Positions 1 to 5,019 of a DNA stretch of 6,163 bases are shown piece by piece. The DNA is taken from contig NCJR01000130.1 in the NCBI GenBank assembly GCA_002282555.1, forward strand, positions 1-6,163. Direction: 5' to 3'. The stretch comes from Rhodobacterales bacterium 34-62-10. GTDB taxonomy: Bacteria; Pseudomonadota; Alphaproteobacteria; Rhodobacterales; Rhodobacteraceae. How positions within the stretch are numbered: position 1 is the first letter of the stretch; every line of letters begins with the position of its first letter. The translations under genes were made by a program, and so were the position numbers. The notes beneath the pieces are model-generated. The model had not been told where the DNA came from and made no database searches. It saw only the letters and a list, made by a program, of their open reading frames with translations.

Positions 1-296
1 CCAAGCGCGGCGAGATGAAAACCTCGATGGAGGCGCTGATCCATCACTTCAAGCTTTACACCGAAGGCTTCCGGGTTCCGGCGGGTGAGGTGTATGCCGC
101 TGTGGAAGCCCCCAAGGGCGAATTCGGCGTCTATCTGGTGGCCGATGGCACCAACCGGCCCTACCGCGCCAAGCTGCGCGCGCCGGGCTATCTGCACCTG
201 CAGGCGATGGATCACATCGCGCGGGGTCACCAATTGGCCGATGTCGCGGCGATCATCGGCACCATGGATGTCGTTTTCGGGGAGATTGACCGGTGA
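1..296 (+). CDS. nuoD: NADH-quinone oxidoreductase subunit D (49 kDa subunit), C-terminal part
   Basis: This is the 3' end of nuoD; the 5' part lies outside the window. The frame is open from base 3 and gives 97 residues up to TGA at 294-296. NuoD is a cytoplasmic-arm subunit of complex I, related to [NiFe]-hydrogenase large subunits, and helps form the quinone-binding cavity with NuoB and NuoH. The visible part matches the conserved C-terminus of the family: [14 protein letters not shown], then an [15 protein letters not shown] segment, [16 protein letters not shown], and the terminal [12 protein letters not shown] ending in Arg. No cofactor ligands are expected in this part. The ATG at base 15 is an internal Met, not a start. 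The stop overlaps the GTG start of the next gene by four bases. Identification is by recognition of these conserved segments and is secure. Confidence 0.97.
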   Translation, partial: KRGEMKTSMEALIHHFKLYTEGFRVPAGEVYAAVEAPKGEFGVYLVADGTNRPYRAKLRAPGYLHLQAMDHIARGHQLADVAAIIGTMDVVFGEIDR

Positions 297-583
297 GTAG
301 ACAGTATCGCACCCCCGCCCTGTTGCTTGGGGCCGTTCTGGTTCTGGCCGCTTGCGCCGTGCCGCCGCAGGGCACCGGCCCGCAGGATATCGCCAACTAC
401 GAGGCGGCTGTGGCCAGCATCGGCTGCCGCCTTGTGACCGAGCCTGATTATCTGGCGGTTGGCCTGCAAACCGGCCTGACCCGCGAGCAGTTGCTGGCCA
501 TGACCCAGTATCAACTGGCCGCCGACCGCGCCGAAAGCCTGCCCGAGGGCGGGATCAAATTGACCACCGGAGCCTGTGCCTGA
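293..583 (+). CDS. small predicted lipoprotein between nuoD and nuoE
   Basis: This 96-residue protein of unknown function starts at GTG (293-295), which overlaps the nuoD stop by four bases. A GGGGAG ribosome-binding site at 279-284 sits 8 bases upstream and supports this start. The N-terminus has a short basic stretch, a hydrophobic core (residues 9-18) and a lipobox L18-A-A-C21, so the mature protein should be lipidated on Cys21 and face the periplasm. The mature part of about 75 residues has exactly two further cysteines, C45 and C95, the latter next to the last residue, which could form a disulfide. I do not recognise a named domain. Small unassigned reading frames at such positions are known in Rhodobacter and Paracoccus complex I operons. 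Tight coupling to nuoD and nuoE suggests co-expression with complex I; a role in its assembly or stability is only inferred. Confidence 0.85.
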   Translation: MSRQYRTPALLLGAVLVLAACAVPPQGTGPQDIANYEAAVASIGCRLVTEPDYLAVGLQTGLTREQLLAMTQYQLAADRAESLPEGGIKLTTGACA

Positions 584-1716
584 TGCTGCGTCGCCTCTAT
601 CACGACCAACCCGCAAGCTTTGCCTTCACCCCCGCGAACCGGGCCTGGGCCGAAGCGCAGATCACCAAATACCCCGAAGGGCGGCAGGCCTCGGCGATCA
701 TTCCGCTGCTCTGGCGCGCGCAGGAGCAGGAGGGCTGGCTGACCCGGCCCGCGATCGAATATGTCGCCGATATGCTGGGCATGGCCTATATGCGGGCGCT
801 GGAAGTGGCGTCCTTCTACTTCATGTTCCAGCTGCAACCCGTCGGGTCCGTGGCGCATTTCCAGATTTGCGGCACCACGACCTGCATGATCTGCGGGGCC
901 GAGGATCTGGTGGCCGTGTGCCGCGACAAGATCGCGGCCAAGCCCCACACGCTGAGTGCGGATGGCAAGTTCAGCTGGGAAGAGGTGGAATGTCTGGGCT
1001 CTTGCGCGAACGCGCCGATGGCCCAGATCGGCAAGGACTACTACGAGGATCTGACCGCCAAGCGTCTGGCCGAGATCATCGACGAACTGGCCGCGGGTCA
1101 GGTTCCGGTGCCGGGTCCGCAAAATGGCCGCTATGCCTCGGAACCGCTGTCGGGTCTGTCCAGCCTCAAGGACATGGACAGCGGCCGCACGCAATATAAC
1201 GCAAGCGTGCAACTGGCCGTGGATATCGGCGACACGGTCAAGCGGATCGACGGCACCGAAGTGCCGCTGACCGCACCGTGGCAAGGTGTGTCGGGGCAGG
1301 GCAAGGATGCCAAGGACACGCCGCGCGTGCCCAAGCCGCCCGCGGCCAAGGCCCCGGTCCCGGATGAGGCGGAAAAGATCGGCAAGCCGCCCGTCAAACC
1401 CGCCGCGACACCGTCGCCTGCCGCAGCCGAAGGCAGCAAGCCTGCCGCACTGGACGCCCCGCGCGAAACAGGGGCCGACGATCTGAAGCTGATCAAAGGG
1501 GTCGGGCCCAAGCTTGAGGCGATGCTGCACCGCATGGGATTCTTCCACTTTGACCAGATCGCGAAATGGTCGGCGGCAGAAGTGGCCTGGGTCGATGCGA
1601 ACCTCGAAGGCTTCAAGGGCCGCGTGACCCGTGACGATTGGGTGGCACAGGCCAGCGTGCTGGCCGATGGGGGCAAGACTGAATTCTCCAACCATGCTAA
1701 AAAGGGCGAGGTCTGA
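583..1716 (+). CDS. nuoE: NADH-quinone oxidoreductase subunit E (24 kDa subunit) with C-terminal helix-hairpin-helix-like extension
   Basis: This 377-residue protein starts at ATG 583, sharing one base with the preceding stop (TGATG); CGGAG at 568-572 is a plausible ribosome-binding site. Residues 1 to about 170 are the thioredoxin-like NuoE core that binds 2Fe-2S cluster N1a in the NADH module with NuoF. Its ligands are C96-x4-C101 and C137-x3-C141, with the spacing of E. coli NuoE. C104 and C113 are additional cysteines outside the ligand pattern. The core matches the whole of an ordinary NuoE (about 160-240 residues). Here it continues through a linker (about 172-298), first non-repetitive and then rich in Pro, Ala and Lys, into a compact domain at 299-377. 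That domain has a GVGPKLE hairpin and a [15 protein letters not shown] segment, resembles helix-hairpin-helix folds, and is 67% identical to the end of the next gene product. Enzyme identity is secure; the role of the extension is unknown. Confidence 0.97.
   Translation: MLRRLYHDQPASFAFTPANRAWAEAQITKYPEGRQASAIIPLLWRAQEQEGWLTRPAIEYVADMLGMAYMRALEVASFYFMFQLQPVGSVAHFQICGTTTCMICGAEDLVAVCRDKIAAKPHTLSADGKFSWEEVECLGSCANAPMAQIGKDYYEDLTAKRLAEIIDELAAGQVPVPGPQNGRYASEPLSGLSSLKDMDSGRTQYNASVQLAVDIGDTVKRIDGTEVPLTAPWQGVSGQGKDAKDTPRVPKPPAAKAPVPDEAEKIGKPPVKPAATPSPAAAEGSKPAALDAPRETGADDLKLIKGVGPKLEAMLHRMGFFHFDQIAKWSAAEVAWVDANLEGFKGRVTRDDWVAQASVLADGGKTEFSNHAKKGEV
1477..1713 (+). repeat. helix-hairpin-helix-like domain, copy 1 (end of nuoE)
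   Basis: This segment encodes NuoE residues 299-377. It aligns without gaps with the segment at 2298-2534, with 53 of 79 residues identical by hand count. The longest shared stretch is [10 protein letters not shown], and other shared blocks are GPKLE, GFKGR and GG-TEFS. Similarity is also plain at the DNA level around the [10 protein letters not shown] block. The two copies look like a direct duplication of a domain-coding segment. Confidence 0.9.
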
Positions 1717-1729
1717 GCAAGGACCAAGC

Positions 1730-1759
1730 ATGAGCAAAAGGAGTGGGAACGATGGGTGA
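1730..1759 (+). other. possible nine-codon upstream ORF overlapping the start of the HhH membrane protein gene
   Basis: An ATG at 1730 is preceded by AAGGA at 1719-1723 with a 6-base spacer. It opens a frame reading MSKRSGNDG that stops at TGA 1757-1759, just past the ATG (1752) of the next gene in another frame. It could let ribosomes that finished nuoE re-engage before the downstream start, or it could be chance. Only its position and the ribosome-binding-like sequence support it. Confidence 0.2.
1736..1743 (+). promoter_or_regulatory. Shine-Dalgarno site deciding the start of the HhH membrane protein
   Basis: AAAAGGAG at 1736-1743 lies 8 bases before ATG 1752. An upstream in-frame GTG at 1743 overlaps this site itself and so cannot be served by it. 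The site therefore favours ATG 1752 over GTG 1743. Confidence 0.75.
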
Positions 1760-2540
1760 GCCGATGAAAAAGACCAGTTGCCAGATCGCTTGTTGGGCGA
1801 TGGGCGCTGCTGCGGGCTTTGTGGCCTTTGTCATGTTGATGGCGTTGGGCGGTTGGGGTTTCATTCAGGCGGTGTTCGGCGCTGGCGTCATTTTTGTCCT
1901 GCTGGGCGGTCTTTTGTCGTGGATCCTGTGCAAGCCACTGCCGGCCCTTGGCGCTGTGCAGGCGGGCATGGCCGAGCTTGATAGGGCACCGGCCGCACCA
2001 ACCGCGTCGGCGGCTGTCGCACCGGCACCCGTCCCGACGGCACCCGTCCCGACAGCACTGGCCACGACCGCATCCTCTGCGCCCGCCTCATCCGCGGCCG
2101 TCACATCGGCCGTGCCCTCTGCGGCATCCGTGGCCGCGGTTGATCCGCTGTCGGACGACACCGCACCTTCTGCGGTTCCGCCCGTATCCGCGGCACCCAT
2201 GGCACCTGTCGCTGCGGTCTCCTCCGCCGGGGCAGACGCTGCGACTGCCGACGCCGCGCGCCCCGCCACGCTGACTGCGGCGCGCGGTGGCCAGCCGGAC
2301 AACCTCAAGGAAATCAAGGGGATCGGTCCTAAGCTGGAAGTGATGCTGCACGGCATGGGCTTCTTCCACTTCGACCAGATCGCCGCATGGACACCCACCG
2401 AACTGGCATGGGTCGATCAGAACCTGACCGGTTTCAAGGGCCGCGCCAGCCGCGACAACTGGGTCGAGCAGGCCAAGATCCTCGCCAGTGGCGGCGAGAC
2501 CGAATTTTCGAAACGCGTAGAGGATGGCGACGTCTACTGA
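1752..2540 (+). CDS. membrane-anchored protein with Ala/Pro-rich linker and C-terminal helix-hairpin-helix-like domain
   Basis: This 262-residue protein has no established function that I can name. Two hydrophobic helices lie at about residues 10-32 and 37-59. Lysines before the first helix and just after the second predict both termini in the cytoplasm. Residues 63-182 are a low-complexity linker of Ala, Pro, Val, Ser and Thr, probably disordered. Residues 183-261 are a helix-hairpin-helix-like domain ([24 protein letters not shown], shown in part as GIGPKLE and [12 protein letters not shown]) that is 67% identical to the end of NuoE just upstream. A similar domain ends ribosomal protein L21 in many alphaproteobacteria, and automated tools may label it a predicted nuclease; no catalytic acidic set is evident. 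The gene lies 35 bases after nuoE and inside the nuo operon, so a complex I-linked tethering or assembly role is a reasonable guess. The start is set by the ribosome-binding site at 1736-1743. Confidence 0.88.
   Translation: MGEPMKKTSCQIACWAMGAAAGFVAFVMLMALGGWGFIQAVFGAGVIFVLLGGLLSWILCKPLPALGAVQAGMAELDRAPAAPTASAAVAPAPVPTAPVPTALATTASSAPASSAAVTSAVPSAASVAAVDPLSDDTAPSAVPPVSAAPMAPVAAVSSAGADAATADAARPATLTAARGGQPDNLKEIKGIGPKLEVMLHGMGFFHFDQIAAWTPTELAWVDQNLTGFKGRASRDNWVEQAKILASGGETEFSKRVEDGDVY
2025..2054 (+). repeat. 15-bp tandem repeat, two copies, in the linker
   Basis: Two adjacent 15-base units (2025-2039 and 2040-2054) differ only in their last base and encode APVPT twice. They lie in the low-complexity linker of the HhH membrane protein. 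An in-frame repeat here would let linker length vary between strains without breaking the gene. Confidence 0.85.
2298..2534 (+). repeat. helix-hairpin-helix-like domain, copy 2 (end of the membrane protein)
   Basis: This is the partner of the segment at 1477-1713, of the same length (79 codons) and gap-free in alignment. It ends one residue (Tyr) before the stop, whereas the NuoE copy ends exactly at the stop, so the duplication covers the very 3' ends of both genes. Confidence 0.9.
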
Positions 2541-2569
2541 CGCCGCCGCAAGGACAACCGGAACAGGAC

Positions 2570-2794
2570 ATGACACGGGAACGGGATACGGAACTGGCGC
2601 GCAAGGGACGCATGGCCGCAATGGTCATCGCGGGCACGGCCATTTTCTGGGTTCTGGCGATCCTGCTGGGCGGGCAGTTTGGCCTGACCCAGCGCACCCG
2701 CGCCCTGTTCGATCTGATGGCGCTGGCGGGCTTCGTCTGGGCTGTCGTGATAATTTTTCAAATCTGGCGTCTGCGCCAGAGTGACAAGGGATAG
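2570..2794 (+). CDS. DUF5337-type small membrane protein
   Basis: This 74-residue protein has a charged N-terminus ([14 protein letters not shown]), a first membrane helix at about residues 15-36, a short loop with QRTR, a second helix at about 46-66, and a basic tail (WRLRQSDKG). This layout, the length and the ARKGR motif match the DUF5337 family, which I know from the nuo operons of Rhodobacteraceae; the assignment is from memory of the family, not a profile search. The positive charges at both ends predict a helical hairpin with both termini in the cytoplasm. The start is ATG 2570; an AGGA lies only one base upstream and AAGGA at 2550-2554 is rather far, so initiation signals are weak and coupling to the upstream gene (29-base gap) is likely. 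The frame is also open further upstream, but that part is a shadow of the preceding gene. Function is unknown; an accessory or assembly role for complex I is inferred from location. Confidence 0.85.
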   Translation: MTRERDTELARKGRMAAMVIAGTAIFWVLAILLGGQFGLTQRTRALFDLMALAGFVWAVVIIFQIWRLRQSDKG

Positions 2795-2799
2795 GCGTG

Positions 2800-4095
2800 A
2801 TGCTCAAGGATCAGGACCGCATTTTCACCAACCTCTACGGCATGCATGACCGCACCCTCAAAGGGGCTATGGCGCGCGGACATTGGGATGGCACGGCGGG
2901 GATCCTGCAAAATGGCCGTGACTGGATCATCTCGCAGATGAAGGCCTCGGGCCTGCGCGGGCGCGGCGGGGCGGGGTTTCCCACGGGCCTCAAATGGTCC
3001 TTCATGCCCAAGGAAAGCGATGGCCGCCCGGCCTATCTGGTGGTCAATGCCGACGAATCCGAGCCCGGCACCTGCAAGGACCGCGAGATCATGCGCCATG
3101 ATCCGCATACCCTGATCGAGGGCTGCCTGATCGCCTCCTTCGCGATGAACGCGCATGCCTGCTATATCTACATCCGCGGCGAATATATCCGCGAGAAAGA
3201 GGCGCTGCAGGCCGCCATCGACGAGGCGTATGAGGCGGGTCTTGTGGGCAAGAACGCCTGCAAATCCGGCTGGGATTTCGACATCTACCTGCATCACGGC
3301 GCTGGCGCCTATATCTGCGGCGAAGAAACTGCCCTGCTGGAAAGCCTTGAAGGTAAAAAGGGCATGCCCCGCATGAAGCCGCCCTTCCCGGCGGGTGCGG
3401 GTCTTTACGGCTGCCCCACCACGGTGAACAACGTGGAATCCATCGCCGTGGTCCCCACCATCCTGCGCCGTGGCCCGGAATGGTTCGCAGGCTTTGGCCG
3501 CCCCAACAATGCGGGCACCAAGCTGTTCGCGATCTCGGGCCATGTGAACAACCCCTGCGTCGTCGAAGAGGCGATGTCGATCAGCTTCGAGGAGTTGATC
3601 GAAACCCATTGCGGCGGCATCCGTGGCGGCTGGGACAATCTCAAGGCAGTGATCCCCGGCGGCTCCTCGGTGCCGATGATCCCCGGTGCCGCGATGCGCG
3701 ACGCGATCATGGATTTCGACTATCTGCGCGAACAGCGCTCGGGCCTTGGCACGGCGGCGGTGATCGTGATGGACAACTCCACCGATGTGATCAAGGCGAT
3801 CTGGCGGCTGTCCAAATTCTACAAGCATGAAAGCTGCGGCCAGTGCACGCCCTGCCGCGAAGGGACCGGCTGGATGATGCGCGTCATGGACCGTCTGGTC
3901 AAAGGCGAGGCCGAGGTCGAAGAGATCGACATGCTGCTGGACGTGACCAAGCAGGTTGAGGGGCACACGATCTGTGCGCTTGGCGATGCGGCGGCATGGC
4001 CCATTCAGGGCCTGATCCGGCATTTCCGCGACGAGATCGAGGATCGGATCAAGCACAAACGCACAGGCCGCGTCTCTGCGGTGGCAGCGGAATGA
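2800..4095 (+). CDS. nuoF: NADH-quinone oxidoreductase subunit F (51 kDa, NADH- and FMN-binding)
   Basis: NuoF is the 431-residue catalytic subunit that oxidises NADH, holds FMN and passes electrons to clusters N3 and N1a. The glycine-rich nucleotide-binding loop [14 protein letters not shown] is at residues 53-66. The flavin/NADH site continues with [13 protein letters not shown] (84-96) and [19 protein letters not shown] (167-185). The 4Fe-4S cluster N3 ligands are C346-x2-C349-x2-C352 in [15 protein letters not shown], plus C392 in the [13 protein letters not shown] segment. Length and all motifs are those of an intact family member. I chose ATG 2800, which has AAGGG at 2786-2790 with a 9-base spacer; a GTG directly before it (2797) would add one residue and cannot be excluded. 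The gene follows the DUF5337 gene by five bases, and its stop overlaps the next start by four bases. It has no separate promoter that I can see. Confidence 0.98.
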   Translation: MLKDQDRIFTNLYGMHDRTLKGAMARGHWDGTAGILQNGRDWIISQMKASGLRGRGGAGFPTGLKWSFMPKESDGRPAYLVVNADESEPGTCKDREIMRHDPHTLIEGCLIASFAMNAHACYIYIRGEYIREKEALQAAIDEAYEAGLVGKNACKSGWDFDIYLHHGAGAYICGEETALLESLEGKKGMPRMKPPFPAGAGLYGCPTTVNNVESIAVVPTILRRGPEWFAGFGRPNNAGTKLFAISGHVNNPCVVEEAMSISFEELIETHCGGIRGGWDNLKAVIPGGSSVPMIPGAAMRDAIMDFDYLREQRSGLGTAAVIVMDNSTDVIKAIWRLSKFYKHESCGQCTPCREGTGWMMRVMDRLVKGEAEVEEIDMLLDVTKQVEGHTICALGDAAAWPIQGLIRHFRDEIEDRIKHKRTGRVSAVAAE

Positions 4096-4454
4096 TGATG
4101 ACACGCGCATCCCTTCTGGCCTTGGGCGCGGTTGTGGCGCTGACCGGCTGCGGCACCATCTCGAATGTGACCGACCGCATCACCGGGTCCGGGCGGCAGG
4201 CCTTTGACGGGCAGTTCTTCCGCGCGTCACTGGCCCATGACCGGGCCGCGCCCGCCGATTTCGTGATCCGCGTGCAGGATGCCGGAAAATCCCTGACCGG
4301 CGCGCGCGAGGCGGGCCGCTATGAGGCGACCAAGCATTGCATCGAATATTTCGGCAATTCCGCCGCAGACTGGACCGTCGGCCCCGACAGCCCGGATGAG
4401 GCGCTGGTGTTCGACGGTGGCACGCTGGTTCTGACGGGGCGCTGCGCAGCATGA
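4092..4454 (+). CDS. small predicted lipoprotein between nuoF and nuoG
   Basis: This 120-residue protein of unknown function starts at ATG 4092, overlapping the nuoF stop in ATGA. Three in-frame ATGs are stacked here (4092, 4095, 4098); the third is best spaced from GCGGA at 4087-4091, so the true protein may be two residues shorter. The N-terminus is a lipoprotein signal with a hydrophobic core at about 8-17 and lipobox L17-T-G-C20. The mature part contains FDGQFFRA (about 39-46), [18 protein letters not shown] (71-88) and a C-terminal [11 protein letters not shown]. Besides lipid-bearing Cys20 there are only C83 and C118, a possible disulfide pair. I recall similar short lipoproteins in Rhodobacteraceae but know of no function. 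It should sit on the periplasmic side of a membrane, unlike the NuoF and NuoG subunits it is co-transcribed with. Confidence 0.85.
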   Translation: MMMTRASLLALGAVVALTGCGTISNVTDRITGSGRQAFDGQFFRASLAHDRAAPADFVIRVQDAGKSLTGAREAGRYEATKHCIEYFGNSAADWTVGPDSPDEALVFDGGTLVLTGRCAA

Positions 4455-4470
4455 TCCGGCCCGTGATCAT
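4451..4470. repeat. short inverted repeat at the end of the lipoprotein gene
   Basis: ATGATC (4451-4456) and GATCAT (4465-4470) are perfect inverted copies separated by 8 bases, over the lipoprotein stop codon. The 6-bp stem has little G+C and no following T-run, so it is not an intrinsic terminator. It could be an operator-like dyad or chance. Confidence 0.35.
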
Positions 4471-4597
4471 ACCACATCTGTCCGGGGGGCTGTTATTGCA
4501 TAGCGCCGCCGCCCGGACCCATCTGTGCCGCAGGGGACGGGGGCAGCGCGCTGTCCGCCATCCCGGTGGCATGGGCGGAGGTGTGACATGCGTATGA
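4451..4597 (+). CDS. candidate 48-residue small ORF in the spacer (doubtful)
   Basis: An ATG at 4451 overlaps the stop of the lipoprotein gene in ATGA, the same four-base coupling seen at other junctions of this operon. The frame stays open for 48 codons through the whole spacer to TGA 4595-4597, ending just inside the next gene. The product would begin [18 protein letters not shown] and then turn Arg- and Gly-rich, with no clear signal peptide or membrane helix. About 71% of its codons end in G or C by hand count, and it uses ATA and TTA, codons that high-GC genes of this type mostly avoid. Placement argues for it and composition against, so it may simply be an untranslated spacer. Confidence 0.2.
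   Translation: MIRPVIIPHLSGGLLLHSAAARTHLCRRGRGQRAVRHPGGMGGGVTCV
4480..4518. repeat. GC-rich inverted repeat in the spacer before the DUF5333 gene
   Basis: GTCCGGG (4480-4486) and CCCGGAC (4512-4518) form a perfect 7-bp stem around a 25-base loop that contains the only A/T-rich patch of the spacer (TGTTATTGCATA). No T-run follows, so termination is unlikely; an mRNA hairpin that affects processing or stability between nuoF and nuoG is possible. Confidence 0.35.
4577..4582 (+). promoter_or_regulatory. strong Shine-Dalgarno site of the DUF5333 gene
   Basis: GGAGGT at 4577-4582 lies 5 bases before ATG 4588. It is the best ribosome-binding site in the window and selects ATG 4588 over the in-frame GTG at 4525 upstream and ATG 4594 downstream. 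A strong own site fits with this gene being the one not overlapped by a firmly identified upstream gene. Confidence 0.75.
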
Positions 4598-5013
4598 TCA
4601 GGATCGGACAGAAAACCCTGATGGCCGGGCTTGCCGCAATGATGCTGGCGGCACCGGTCATGGCGGCGGGCAAGCCTGCGCTGCGCGATGTGGCGCAGAT
4701 CGACGACCGGATGCTCTGGGTGGCCATCGCCATCGAAATCAGCGACCGCTGCGACAGCATCGAGCCGCGCACCATGCGCGGCCTGACCTATCTGTGGGAT
4801 ATCCGGTCCACGGCGCAGCAGCTTGGCTACTCGCATGACGAGATCAAGGCCTATGTGGACAGCGAGACCGAAAAGGCCCGCATGCGCGAGCGCGGCGAGG
4901 CTTATGTCCGCGCCCAGGGCCTGAACCCCGACAATGACGCCGACCTGTGCACATTGGGGCAGGCGGAAATCGCGAAGGGCAGCCAGATCGGCGCCTTCCT
5001 GAGAATGAAGTGA
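4588..5013 (+). CDS. DUF5333-type secreted protein
   Basis: This 141-residue protein begins with a basic stretch and a hydrophobic core (about residues 11-22), followed by APVMAAG, a good signal peptidase I site with cleavage near residues 26-27. There is no lipobox, so a soluble periplasmic protein is predicted. The mature part is largely helical in character, with ALRDVAQIDD (31-40), a KARMRERGEAYVRAQG segment (97-111) and a conserved-looking tail EIAKGSQIGAFLR (127-139). These features, and the place just before nuoG, match the DUF5333 family of Rhodobacterales as I remember it; function is not known. Only two cysteines are present, C55 and C121, which could form a disulfide after export. 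The gene ends 6 bases before nuoG and is almost certainly co-transcribed with it. Confidence 0.88.
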   Translation: MRMIRIGQKTLMAGLAAMMLAAPVMAAGKPALRDVAQIDDRMLWVAIAIEISDRCDSIEPRTMRGLTYLWDIRSTAQQLGYSHDEIKAYVDSETEKARMRERGEAYVRAQGLNPDNDADLCTLGQAEIAKGSQIGAFLRMK

Positions 5014-5019
5014 GATCAA

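Noticed and set aside
1477..1713. Reading the helix-hairpin-helix-like domain as a nuclease
   Set aside because: Such domains are sometimes labelled predicted flap-nuclease-like, but this 79-residue unit shows only a hairpin scaffold and no clear set of metal-binding acidic residues, and it is attached to a respiratory subunit.
511..1737. 408-codon minus-strand open frame opposite nuoE
   Set aside because: It arises from codon bias of nuoE; composition is typical of antisense shadows (runs of Gly, Arg, His), with no start signal or family likeness.
1743..1751. GTG 1743 as the start of the HhH membrane protein
   Set aside because: The GTG overlaps the AAGGAG ribosome-binding site, which is ideally spaced for ATG 1752.
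2561..2600. Repetitive-looking GGAAC/ACGGGA run around the DUF5337 start
   Set aside because: There are only two adjacent exact ACGGGA hexamers (2575-2586) and the rest is imperfect; it is explained by coding for a charged N-terminus and is not a meaningful repeat.
2758..4110. 450-codon open frame on the minus strand opposite nuoF
   Set aside because: It is a shadow of nuoF: high third-position GC removes stops from the antisense frame. The plus strand has an intact NuoF with all motifs, and the antisense product is rich in His, Arg, Ala and Asp with no recognisable domain.
4480..4518. Intrinsic terminator between the lipoprotein and DUF5333 genes
   Set aside because: The 7-bp stem has a 25-base loop and no T-run after it, and the operon continues into nuoG.
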